A DNA stretch of 64,000 nt from Lottia gigantea. Lineage: Eukaryota; Mollusca; Gastropoda; Lottiidae. The stretch covers positions 264,573-328,572 of the forward strand of contig NW_008708227.1 in the NCBI RefSeq assembly GCF_000327385.1, read 5' to 3'. The notes below the pieces were generated by a model. The model saw only the letters and a program-made list of their open reading frames with translations. It made no database searches and was not told the origin of the DNA. How positions within the stretch are numbered: the first letter of the stretch is position 1; the number at the start of each line of letters is the position of its first letter. A program made the position numbers and the translations under genes. Positions 1 through 15,775 of the stretch are shown here, piece after piece.

Positions 1-1124
1 TTACTTATGATGTGGCATGCATATATTGATTTAAATGCTGTCAGTTCGTTCTTTGTTAGTCACTATTGACACTTTAAAAAATATTATCTTAGATTTTCTA
101 CTTAGACAACAGTCTGACAAGTTATTTTTTATTGTTCCAATTATTGGTTTTAGTCTAGATGTATGTAACAGTTCTCATACTACCGGTATATATTGTTTAT
201 AATGAAACGGCCATCTTGTAACATGTGTTAAGATTTTATTGTAAACTTTTTAAATTGGTTTAATTTCTCGCTGATTCCTAACAATTTTTTCTCTTCACAA
301 ATCAATGTGCTATAACAGTAGGTTCTGAGAGTGCACGTGATAAATGGCAGATAAAAATTTTTTCGAATTTATTTGATACAATAAATGTGGCCTATAATAC
401 ACTTCTAAAGATCTTCTTTAGTCAGCTTCCTGGAATCACATTGGATTTGATTAATTTTATATCATTTGAGATACATCAAAATCAGCCTTTGAAAGTAGAC
501 TTCTAAGTTGTGGAATGATGTACCTGTACTGTAGAAAAAGAGATAAAGTTTAAACCAAAAAACACTAAGTTACCGGTATTCATTATTTAGGAACACCTTC
601 AATAATTTAAATCTATCTAGCTTGTTCTGATATCTAACTGTCAGTTGAGTTTTTAAATGACATCGGAAAAACTGTGTAGCAGTAGTGTTATTCTAAAAGC
701 TACTTTATTGATGATTAAAAATGTGTGATAGAAAACTTATTGTATTTGCCTTTAGATATTAAATGTACTTCAGTGTGGTAATAAAATATCTGACTTAAAT
801 TGATTACTTTGCTCTAAGATAAAACAACTAATTTGTAACTGATCAGGGCTGTTGTGTTAGTATTATTTGCCAGCAATTGTTGTGATAGGAAATTCCTGTT
901 CGTGAAAGTGGAGTTTTTTTTAGACTCAAACGGATGATAATGACGGAAATACCTCAATTTGTTGAGAAAAGCCTTAAAGATGCATTTTAAAAGTCTTTCT
1001 CATGAACTCAGAATACTTGTACAATAATGTTATATTGATCGTTTGTATAAGATTAAGCTTATGTTCGAAAGAGTACATATTACCTTCTCTGTATATTGAC
1101 AACCTGTCTGTTGTATATTTGCAG
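1..1124 (+). other. Intron of the Gi-alpha gene
   Basis: AT-rich DNA before the first visible Gi-alpha exon, ending in a pyrimidine-rich tract and the AG at 1123-1124. I see no exon encoding the P-loop GAGESGKS or the following helical-domain start, so this is taken as intron. Confidence 0.7.
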
Positions 1125-5736
<4,612 letters not shown>

Positions 5737-8700
5737 AACAGGTAATTAATCTTTGATGTAAATAGATTTTGAGTGATGTAAATAATCTTTGAGTGATGTT
5801 AAAAAGATTTGAGTGGTGGGAATAAATTTTGAGTGATGCTTCACAAATACATTTAATGTCTTAATACAATGTTATTGGATTGTTGATGTGTTGATACAAT
5901 AAAATGTTGGAGAAAGATACCATAACATGTCATGTGTGCAGTTTTGACATATTTAGAACATGAAGTTTGTAATAAATCTCTTATCTTTTGATTTTAATAG
6001 TGAAATTTGTTTTGTTTTTAAATACAAGGTTCAGTTTACAAATATATATAAATTGTGATTTCACATTGTTTTTTACCTAAAATATACTTTTCAAGATATG
6101 ATTTAGCTTCAAATTTATGAAATTCATTTTATGTGATTTTCATTTCAGATATTTTGAATTAGAAGATATGGTTTTAACTGAAGAAATCCTCAAATGTATT
6201 ATCATATTTTTATTGTGAGATATTTATCAACATTGCTTTAACTTTCCAGACTCATAATATATTGTACTGTATGTCTGAATAACTTGATGTCTTATTCGTG
6301 TTAACAACTAGTCTGAATAACCAGACATATATTTATGTAGGAGAAATCTGGAATAGACAATCATGTTAAAAGAAGTTTGAATGTTTTTTATTCATCGTAT
6401 TCATGTTCAACAACTCGTCTGAATAACTAGACATTTATTCATTTTGAAGAAACATAACATCTTATTCAAGTCTAGAATGATAACAACTAATTCTGAATAA
6501 CTATTCATCTAACAAGACATTGAAGTATTAAATAATGAGAAATATGAATAATTCAATATGTAAGTTTACAACATTTCTAATAACAATATTTGTTGTAAAC
6601 AAGATTTGTTATCTTGAAATCATGTTAAACTTTGACTGAAATGGGGAAAATTTAAGCTTTAGATCCAACATTTTGGTCTTTTTCAACCCGCAAAATAGTT
6701 GTATAAATAAGGACTTCATAGAAGTTGAGAATCAAGGAATAAATATTTTTAATGAACTGCATGATATGAATATTAATTGATATATACAAATAGGATTATG
6801 TATTTCAGATTTATATTTCTTGTGTAAATGTGTAAACAGACAATATATTGTTGAATTTTATTATAACATCTATTTTTATTGTCTGTTTTGTAAAATATGA
6901 ACTATACATTCATTCTCATATCTAGAATGTTACATGTAATTGTTACAAAACCCTCTGGTTCCATTTTCCAATCAGTCATTAAGACCAATTTGATTGGTTG
7001 TAGTTAAAAAGAATTTGATTGGCTATTACAATATGCATCTGTCACTTTAAAATTTTCTGTGCCTGATATTATTACGCACAATTGTTGAGGTGGCAACTGA
7101 GTAGAACATCAAAAATTGTGATGAGAGTTAGGACACAGAAGATTTTGTGGCATTCATGTTCCATTCTAGGATGAAATTGACAAAGGTGAGAACCAAAGAT
7201 TGGTGTAGTAGTCTTGTGTTAGTTGTAGTCTAAACCCTGAAGCCTTTTCACATCTTGCAAGATTTTATACCCCTTTAAATATTTTCCATGAATGATCACA
7301 AAAACACGCATAATTTATAGAACAGACTACACTGAAAAGCGTTTATTTATTTTTTGATATAATGCTCTTTACTTTGATAATAATTATTACGCAGTGATTT
7401 CAAATTAGTTACTTTTCAATTTCATCTAGTGAGTCAGAAACAATCTTGATCTCTGCCCCTAGTTTTACAATAGAATTTCAATAATGACAATTTTTACTTG
7501 AATTGCTCAGAACATTAAGTCCCACAAATTGTTTTAGAGAGTGGACATAGTTTGAATAGTATAGTTTAATTCTAGTCTTAAACTGGTTTTACAAGATCAA
7601 ATATGGCTCAATTCAATATGAAAAGGTTGATTATTTTTTCAAAATTAACTATGATTTTGTGAATTGAGTATATCTTGATCTATAATATAGGCGTATTTAT
7701 ATCACATCACTTATTATTTGTCTCTAATCTTACTGAAATGATACTCAGTAAATTTAATTTTAGCTGGATTAGATGCAATTTTGAGTGAATTGAATCTTTG
7801 ATAAAAAACGCCTTGATATTTAATTGTGTGTATATAACCTAGCATGTAATATATTAGCTTCTATATGTAACTCTGTAAAAAGATGTAGTCTTGACAAAAT
7901 GCTTGCTTTGCAGATTTTCCCACATCATGACTTTCTTCATAATTTGTTTGTTTAATTATTTTCTAAATACAAAAAAGATAAAACCATATTGTGACAATTT
8001 ATCAAATTTTGTTTCCATTTGTAAAACTTCTACTCAAAGTTCGTTTAAATTATTATAATTAAGTTTATCTGAAATAATATTATGAAATTTGAAATTTTTG
8101 GTCTTTTTCACGCAATTTATTAAATGCATTTAACTGTATTGTATCACATAATTTCTAGTCACAAATTCTGTTGCAAATTTAGCAAATATTCTTACATTAA
8201 TGGTTACATTTCAATCAAAATATCATCTATTTTTCAAAAAAACGTATTCAACAAAAATTATTAATTGCAAAATAAATCAAATGCAAATCATACTCAAAGT
8301 TATTTCCCTTTGTTCCATCCAGTTATAATTGTTTGCTTGTATCATTTAAAACCATTTTTTTTGTTTATTTAAGTAAGTAGATTTTGTAATTATTATTTCG
8401 ATGATATACGAGAAATGCCTTGATCTAATACCGGTTGATATAGGGCAATAGAGTCCTGTTATTTAGATTCCCCATAGACAACTGTACCATTTCAGAAATA
8501 CCATTCATTATAATTATGGTAATTTTGTGCTCCCTATTCCAAAATCTGAAAATTTAGAAATTTCTGAATTACCATTCTTAAGATGTAAAAAATGTATTCA
8601 CTCAAAATTCATTATTTAGAAGTATTCTAGACCATTGATCAGTGCTATTGAAAAGCTGGAGATGTATAAAGCCAGTTATTCTGTCCCTCGATTAGACATG

Positions 8701-9225
8701 ACTAAGATATTTTCAAATAAATTGCACTTTCTCTAATGGGATTTTGAAAAATGTGCAATATTTAAATTGTATGTTGTAAAAGAAAGCATGTAAAAAAAAT
8801 GCTTTCCGACTGAGTTTCTAAATTGCTCTTTCATTCTTGTCCCTACAGCACCACAAACATTTAATGTCTTTTGTAAAGCCGTTGAATTAAAAGGCATATT
8901 CAATGACCATCAAATTACTTATGCAACTTTTCCCAACAGTGAAAAACCAAAACCAAAATGTTGAAATTGTCATCAAAACCTGAAGTAATTTGAAAGCCAT
9001 TTTATACGCCTATAGTCTTGCCATCAATGTACAATCAGTTCTATAAACATACCAGTATTGTCTCATGAAAATATTTTAAATTTGCATCTGTAAATAGATA
9101 TCTTGGCACATTGTATTTATATTGTCCTTGTGTTTTACGTCTAAACCTTTTACCCTACCTGCTATGTTCTATTATGTTTGTCAAGCGTTGTCATGTGGAA
9201 ATAAATTTTAGATACAAACTCAAGA
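5737..9225 (+). other. Probable 3' UTR and downstream region of Gi-alpha
   Basis: No open frames of note. AATAAA occurs soon after the stop at 5898-5903 and again at 9200-9205 after a less AT-rich stretch, so both short and long 3' ends are possible. Immediately after the stop, AAACAG followed by GTAATT (about 5737-5748) looks like a splice donor, and pyrimidine-rich AG acceptors occur near 6148 and 8849. Vertebrate GNAI2 and GNAI3 are, to my memory, split by an intron just after the stop, so a spliced 3' UTR ending near 9220 is plausible. This is inference. Confidence 0.4.
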
Positions 9226-9391
9226 CTTGATATTTTATTTATTTTTGGAATGGATAGATATTCCTTAACGCCAATTCCTAATCCTGCATGCCTGTGCTTT
9301 CATAACATTACTTAACCGCAATGTTATGTGTTAACCTAAACTTCCCACTAAAGATAAAATGGGTCTTAGGGTAAACCATGGTTCTAGGTTT

Positions 9392-9616
9392 AGATTTTGT
9401 CAAAGGATGAACCCAGTCTTGGCAGCTGATCGCTTGGAATATGATGAACCTAGTTGTATCATCTGTGGTCTTTGTCGTTGAATGAACCTTGTTTTATTAT
9501 CTGAGATCATAGTCAAATGATTAACCTAGACTCACCAGCTAAGATCACTGTCATAGGATAAACTTAATCTTATCCGCTAAGATCATTGTTATAAGATGAA
9601 CCTTGTCTAATCAGCT
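9392..9616. repeat. Degenerate 38-bp tandem repeat, about six units
   Basis: Units of about 38 bp, each with a core like GGATGAACCTAGTCTTATC and ending in AGCT or a variant (for example the units ending near 9427, 9541 and 9616). Copies are diverged, so the array is old compared with the other arrays in the window. Confidence 0.7.
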
Positions 9617-10475
9617 CTAGAATGCAGTCTATGAAAAGATTTCCCTCATTTTTGGCCACCTATTTATTTTGTTAGCCATTTGTTTTAAAGATTCTAATAA
9701 GCTCTCTTTAACATACATACCTAGTATAAGGTAAAGCAGGTATAATAAACATTCATTATTAACACTTAATACACCACTTTACACGTTCCGTCATTCAAAC
9801 CAGCTAATATATAACTATAGAATGGGACTTGAAATGGGGAGTGTGAATATGAAAATAAAGTTCGCTCTGACTTTCATGGGCTAAAGATTTAAGGAAGAGA
9901 TAAACTAATCTATGATCAAAGGATTAGTGGATTATCCAATTACAGGAGGCATTAAATGAATTTCAATTTCAAGATTGACATTTTGTGATATCATTATTAT
10001 TAGTATTTATATATCGATTTTCACGCTTCATTGAATGTATAGACGGTCTTTTGACTTGACGTGGTGGTCGGTGTTCCGACTCTATCGTAAAGCCACCAGC
10101 TGTGTAGACTGACAACTTTTGTGAGTATCAATAGTTCCGATAAAAGGATTAGATTTTAGAAGAATTGAAAGATATTTTTACATTTCTGTCAAAGTTTTAT
10201 ATCGACATTTTTAATAAGTTTATGCGGTTATCAGAAATTGGTTGAGTGGCACAGCGTTCCAACCGAAGTATATATGCAAACACTAATATATTATACATCA
10301 AAGTATAGTCAATAAGTTGTTCTATATTAGTATTTGAAGTGTAAGGTATTATGGTACAAAATGATTTGATTGTAAAGATATTTATACAAGCTTTATGAAT
10401 TCTGTCTAGTAATATTAATATTTGATTTTCTGTGTATTGAAGAATGGGAAATCAAAGGTAAGTACAAACTTTTTT
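9617..10475. other. Intergenic, with a possible non-coding 5' exon
   Basis: No strong coding signal. A short ATG at 10444 followed by a perfect donor (exon end 10457, then GTAAGT) could be the end of a 5' UTR exon on the plus strand. Joined to the acceptor at 11540 or at about 11920 it meets a stop within a few codons, so it would be at most an upstream ORF of the 246-aa gene. Confidence 0.3.
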
Positions 10476-10883
10476 TTATTGTATTTTTCCGATGTATTGA
10501 TCACCAGTTTGCAAGCTTCCGTCATCCCAGAGACCAAAACTTCTGATTTCATCATTACCATCTTCAGCGTCTTGAAGTGCAGATGGTGGTAATAATGAAT
10601 CACAGAACGGTGAATCTAATTCAATCTTGCTAGATGCTCTGGTGATAGTTGTTATTTTTGGCTGAGATGTTCGTAGCTCTAAACTGGTTCCTTTATTTTG
10701 GTTAATTTTGGGCTCTTTCAATTTATGTAAAGCAATTTGTAAACTTGCAATAAGTTTGTGTTCATTCAAGGCGACAAATTTGTATGGCTTTCTAAACATG
10801 TTGCAGATTTTCAGCCAGTATAAATCGATATAATTGGTGAGAGTGTTACATGGGAATGATAATAGAATTTCACTTGAATGCAT
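10476..10883 (-). CDS. Hypothetical protein, 135 aa, single ORF
   Basis: Unrecognised. The ORF begins with the first ATG after an in-frame TGA 12 nt upstream and runs to TAA with no internal splice signal needed. The N-terminal half is hydrophobic/aromatic with a basic region (MFRKPYKFVALNEHKL). The C-terminal half is Ser/Thr-rich and then acidic (DAEDGNDEIRSFGLWDD), unlike the Ile/Lys/Asn-rich noise ORFs elsewhere in this AT-rich DNA. It lies divergent to the 246-aa gene, about 1.1 kb apart. It could equally be a terminal exon of a larger minus-strand gene or a chance ORF; no family assignment is made. Confidence 0.35.
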   Translation of the reverse strand: MHSSEILLSFPCNTLTNYIDLYWLKICNMFRKPYKFVALNEHKLIASLQIALHKLKEPKINQNKGTSLELRTSQPKITTITRASSKIELDSPFCDSLLPPSALQDAEDGNDEIRSFGLWDDGSLQTGDQYIGKIQ

Positions 10884-11993
10884 TAAAATAGCTCATATCG
10901 ATCACATAATCACAGGAAGCGATTCCTAAAGCCAATTATCACAAATTCAATTTCTTAGTTTTCAATGGTTGAAATATTTTGATTTTTAGAGAACCAAAAT
11001 ATAGCCATAACTCGATTTCTCTAAATATCAACAGACGTGTTCACTGGAATTTTCATGAATGTTCAGTTTGAGAATTTCAGTTTGAGAAAGCAATGATAAA
11101 CCCCAAGTTAAAAGTTTATGTAAACGAAACTAAATGTTTTATATGCTGTGATAGATAAAAGAATAATGTATTGTGCCTCAGAATAGACAAACATCAAAGA
11201 GTATCTAATCAATATCAACTGATTTCAAAGGGAATTGAATTACATCACGCAAGGATGGTGTAAATAAAACAAAAACAGCTCGAGGGTCTGTTTACAGAAT
11301 ATTTCTTTTACAACTGAGCCAGTTACCAGTGGATTCGAATTGAGTTTTAAACCACTTTTAACTAATGTTGTTTCAAATTTGAGAAACAGGATAAAATGCT
11401 GAATACGTTTTTAACGGAACACAATTAGCCATATTTATTGCGACTGCAACTACTATTATGCATGACATTTTGTAAATTTTGGTCATCAACCATTATTGCT
11501 TATATATCTTCTAAATTCCTCGCTTTTTTCTATTTTCAGGTACATCTACTAAAGAAAAAAGCAATATCGAGAATTCAGCAATATGGTATATTCGAACAGT
11601 CTGTTAACAGTGTATTGCATAGCACATAAAGAGATTTGTTGCCAATGAATGGATTGTGATAATTGATATCTATGTGATATTGTGTTAGTTACAGAATAAC
11701 ACTTGAAACACCCCGTGTATCGGAGTGCAATTGTTTATGAGTGCAGTGTCTTTGATATATTTTATATGATATTAAACAGGTGTTTACCTTTGCTTTCAAG
11801 GATATCTAAAACATAAAGGTTCAACAGCCGTCAGTGCTAGTCGCTTTGTGGGTAGTCAATGTCAGATAGTTGACTTTCGAAACACCGAAATTTACATATT
11901 GTGGATTATCTAACCTATTGTAGTATTTATTTTGAACCTTCTTTGAGTTTGAGGGAAAACGTAAGAACAAAGTGACAAAGTGAAATCTTTACA
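10884..11993. other. Divergent intergenic region with likely 5' UTR exons of the 246-aa gene
   Basis: A pyrimidine tract with TTTTCAG at about 11533-11540, and TTGTAG near 11921, look like acceptors for 5' UTR exons. The segment 11900-11993 is continuous with the ATG of the next gene. No protein-coding signal. Confidence 0.35.
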
Positions 11994-12734
11994 ATGAGTT
12001 CGGATATCAGTACTACGATGAGAGCAAGGAGAGTTGTGTTTGATGATTTTAATAAAGCTTTTTCTGTTGAAAGTCGAGTAGAAGCTCTACAGAGACAGGT
12101 TGAAACAAGGTCTAAATTAACCAATGTTCTTAACCGATCTCAGGAATGTAAACTGGATTATTCAAAAGGGAAGGTGGAAGCTGCTAGAGGTATTTTTACG
12201 CGTAAATCAGACAGTGAAATGGATTTACACCGACATTCCTTAAAAGATTACGTCGCACATCGTGAACTTTTGGACAAATTTGCCCGAATGAATAGGAGGA
12301 AAGGCTTGAGCAGTGCTTTAGGAAAATATGGTATTGGTACCGCCAAGGTTGAAATTCAGCCCATGATTAATAAACGTGTTAAAGATGCCACACCATCTGC
12401 TATTCGAAGACGAGAAGCAAAAAAACTTGTGCGACGACGCAAAAAGGTACATGTATGGGACCGGACTCTAGACACGCCCGATCTTTTAAACGCAGGAAAA
12501 GACAATGTTAAGAACTCGAGACAGAACACTCAGATAAGGGGTAACCGACATTCAGTAACCCTTCCCTCTGTTAAAAAGTTGTCATCGTCCACAGCTGACA
12601 GTCCACCTAATAAAGGCACGTTACCGTCGATCAATCCTCAAGTTGACCCTATAGCATCAGATCTCACCTTACCCTCAGTGTTTCTCACCCAATCTCCATC
12701 TAAACCGGATTATTCTACAGATTACTATAAGTAA
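11994..12734 (+). CDS. Intronless orphan basic protein, 246 aa
   Basis: I do not recognise a family. This is the longest non-repeat single ORF in the window after the first ERC exon, with ordinary coding composition. Residues 1-110 are charged and predicted helical (RVEALQRQVETRSKLTNVL, LLDKFARMNRRKG). Residues 137-151 form a dense basic cluster (RRREAKKLVRRRKK) that could be a nuclear localisation signal. The C-terminal third is low complexity and Ser/Pro-rich, with one pentapeptide repeated three times (TLPSV at 189-193, TLPSI at 209-213, TLPSV at 224-228), which suggests a short linear binding motif. The start is the first ATG after upstream stops; no signal peptide or membrane segment is seen. 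Function unknown. Confidence 0.8.
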   Translation: MSSDISTTMRARRVVFDDFNKAFSVESRVEALQRQVETRSKLTNVLNRSQECKLDYSKGKVEAARGIFTRKSDSEMDLHRHSLKDYVAHRELLDKFARMNRRKGLSSALGKYGIGTAKVEIQPMINKRVKDATPSAIRRREAKKLVRRRKKVHVWDRTLDTPDLLNAGKDNVKNSRQNTQIRGNRHSVTLPSVKKLSSSTADSPPNKGTLPSINPQVDPIASDLTLPSVFLTQSPSKPDYSTDYYK

Positions 12735-12931
12735 TATCTGTTTCCAGTCTCTGCTTTTGTGTTTTTGTTTTTAATTTTTCTTAGCATTGGTTACAGGCCA
12801 AATTATTTTAATTGTTCCCAAGAAGGTCGCCTATTAAAGTGCGAATATGCACTGATTTCCGTTATAAATTGTGAAATATCTATAACATCTTTTTACATAA
12901 GCCTTGTAAGGCATTTAGACTATCACAGCAC

Positions 12932-13080
12932 ATTAAGGAACAACAGTTTTTATGGATATAGACTTCTATTTATTATTGAACCAATTTATTCAATCACTTG
13001 ACAACGTTACCTGTATGTGTAATAAAACGCTGTGTTCAATAATAAATTGTCAATATCCATAAAAACTGTTGTTTCTTAAT
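12932..13080. mobile_element. Foldback (hairpin) element downstream of the 246-aa gene
   Basis: Left arm 12932-12980 and right arm 13034-13080 are inverted copies (core AACAACAGTTTTTATGGATA against TATCCATAAAAACTGTTGTT), with the inner part TTTATTATTGAA also paired. The spacer is about 50 bp. AATAAA lies in the spacer at 13021, so this may also supply the poly(A) signal of the upstream gene. Reads as a small MITE-like palindrome. Confidence 0.65.
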
Positions 13081-13338
13081 CTTTTTACATTTTTACATGA
13101 TTTCACTATGTAAAATGTAATTTATGCATCTGTATACATTAGTGGACATTAATTTCTTTTAAACATTTCTTTTTATTGTAAATTGTCAACTTGTCAATAT
13201 GATCAAAAGAAAAACTTCTTGAATTTGAAACGTTCTACGACATGTACTTAGAAAAATATTGTAACTTCAATTCACAGTTCCCTGGCAACACATTAAGAAT
13301 AATGTATACTACTAATATTGCATGGTCCATATTTAACA

Positions 13339-13608
13339 TCAGTATGTTTGAAACAGCAAGACAGCCCTTTCACCATATGTGGCATGAAAAAACGTCAGTC
13401 TACAGAATGTTACGTGGCTGCCAAAATCTTTACCAACTATACAATTCCAGTTCGAACCATAAACTTTGTCAAACCTATTTTTAATATACATTGCCATAGC
13501 TTTAGATGTTTTAAATTTTCTACAAGCGAACCGTACACATTGTAAAGCTTCCTGTTTCATCAGTCTTTTCATATCACATCTTAAGATATGTGGACCCTCG
13601 AGAGACAT
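13339..13608 (-). CDS. Divergent LC8-type dynein light chain, 89 aa
   Basis: From the Met at 13608 the product is 89 aa, exactly the length of canonical LC8 (DYNLL). Alignment by eye holds throughout: [20 protein letters not shown] corresponds to LC8 [30 protein letters not shown] to VGRNFGSYVT, and the final strand RAVLLFQTY to VAILLFKSG. LC8 proteins are homodimeric hubs that hold short linear motifs of dynein intermediate chain and many other partners. The aromatic segment after FGSHVT (canonical HETKHFIYFYLGQ) is strongly altered here ([13 protein letters not shown]), so partner choice probably differs. Single exon, unlike most DYNLL genes, so it may descend from a retrocopy. The frame stays open for 27 codons upstream, giving a 116-aa form with a hydrophobic N-terminus. 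Confidence 0.8.
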   Translation of the reverse strand: [89 protein letters not shown]

Positions 13609-13689
13609 TGTTCCTGAAAAAAATATACAGATGGAGTTCGCAACCACGAAAAAGACAAGAAACACATATCCTCTTTCATCTAGTCCCAA

Positions 13690-14349
13690 ATTTCTCGAAA
13701 TCTGTGTGTCAGAGACCAGTATTGGTTCAGGCTATTACTTGCGATTGTTGTATCCTTGATATGTCCTTTCCCCAACTGTTTTCTTGCTTCTAACCACTGT
13801 AGCATTATTTCCATAATTTGGATAGGTTTGAGAGATCTGAATATCGAGTGAAAAAATATAAGATAAGATAGACACATGCACTCACCTTTTCTGGCTTGTT
13901 CCCTTACACCACCCTTTTTGTTGGCTATCCCGTTAGTAAGCTAGTTATTAATGGTTTTTATGTCTGTTTTCAATTTGCGATAATCATTTCAAACACTATA
14001 CTAAGTGAAATGGGTCTTAATTATACGGTTAGACCACCTATATCTACATATAATTTCTTATAATGCTCGCTATTTTTTATTTAATGTGAACAATGTTTGA
14101 TTTTCATGCCGTCGCAATGTTATCTGAAATCATAACATACAAAGTACATTGTCTATACATGTATACAAAACTAGCTAACCGTCAACCCAATCTGTGCTAT
14201 GTGGACAACAACGAAAAAAAACAGGTAGATGGTCGTTTTTAAGATAAAATGTAATATTTAAAAAATTAATCCACTGATTAATGCGCACGATATCAAAAAT
14301 ACACATGGTGGGTTCTGTGAGTGAGTTGCTCTCAAATATATACCCGACT
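13690..14349. other. Intergenic; nothing supported
   Basis: Upstream of the LC8-like gene. Short open frames only. No RNA gene or repeat is recognised before the minisatellite. Confidence 0.5.
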
Positions 14350-15775
14350 GTTCTTATGATAAATGGGCTTTATGAAATACACACCCGGTTTGTCTTATGA
14401 TAAATGGGCTTATGAAATATACACCGGTTGTTTTTGTGATAAATGGGCTTTATCAGAAACATATCCGGTTAATTCTGTCATATGGGCTCTATCAGAAATA
14501 CATCCGGTACAAATGGGTTCTATCAGAAATACATCCGGTACAAATGGGCTCTATCAGAAATGCATCCTGTTATTCCTGTGATTAATGGGCATTATCAGAA
14601 ATACACCCGAATTTTCTTGTGATTATGAGCCCTATAAAAAATACACCTTGATATTACTGTGGCCTCTATCAGAAATACAACCGTTTTTTCTGTCATAATA
14701 TGGGCTCTATCAGAAATACACCCCATTATTTCTGTTATTGATGGACTCTATCAGAAATACATCCGATTATTCCTGTTATTAATGGACTCTAAATCAGAAA
14801 TACGCCCGCTTCTTCCTGTGATTAATACGCCCTATCAGAAATACTTCTGGTTACTCCTTTTACTGATTCGATTATTCCAGTTATTAATGGGCTCCATCAG
14901 AATTAAATAATATGATTACTTCTGTGAATTATACGCTCCATCAGAAATTCATCCGATTATTCCTGTTATTAATGGACTCTAACTCTAAATCAGAAATACG
15001 CCCGCTTCTTCCTGTGAATTATACGCTCTATCAGAAATACATCTGGTTATTAATGGGCTCTATCAGAAATACATCTGGTTATTAATGGGCTCTATCAGAA
15101 ATACATCGGGTTATTAATGGGCTCTGTCAGAAATACATCTGGTTATTAATGGGCTCTATCAGAAATACATCCGAATATTTCTGTTATTAATACGCTCTAT
15201 CAGAAATACATCTGGTTACTCCTTTTATTAATGGGCTTTATCAGAAATACATTCGGAATATTTCTGTTATTAATGGGCTCTATCAGAAATACATCTGATT
15301 ATTTCTGTTATTAATGGGCTCTATCAGAAATACATTCGGTTATTCCTATTAGGTTCTATCAGAAATACATTTGGTTATACCTCTTATAATTGGCATCTGT
15401 CAGAAATACATCGGATTATGCCTGTTATTAATAGACTCTATAAGACTATTCCTGTTATTAATGGGCTCTATCAGAAATACATCCGGTTATTAATGGGCTC
15501 TATCAGAAATACATTCAGTTATTCTTATTAGGTTCTATCAGAAATACCTTTGGTTATACCTCTTATAAATGGCCTCTTACAGAAATACATCGGAATATTC
15601 CTGTTATTAACAGACAACTAATACATGTGATTATTAATGGGCTCTATCAGAAGTACATCCAGTTATTACTGCTATTAATGGGCTCTATCAGAAATACATT
15701 TTGTCATACCTCTTATAAATGGCCTCTGTCAGAAATACATCCGGTTATTCCTGTTATTAATGGGCTCTATTATAT
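14350..15775. repeat. ~41-bp minisatellite
   Basis: Irregular tandem array with unit core TGGGCTCTATCAGAAATACA followed by TCCGGTTATTCCTGTTATTAA-like sequence. Some units are shortened to about 27 bp by loss of the second half (the block near 15040-15140). Copies differ by many substitutions and length changes, so the array is moderately old. Short open frames across it are products of the repeat. Confidence 0.93.

Noticed and set aside
10444-10457. Start exon of an MGNQ... N-myristoylated protein
   Set aside because: A good donor follows, but every plausible downstream acceptor leads to a stop within about 20 codons; more likely a non-coding 5' exon.
14363-14910. Several ORFs with repeated GSIRNT/GLYQKYI peptides
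   Set aside because: Translation of the 41-bp minisatellite; frames change with every unit-length change.
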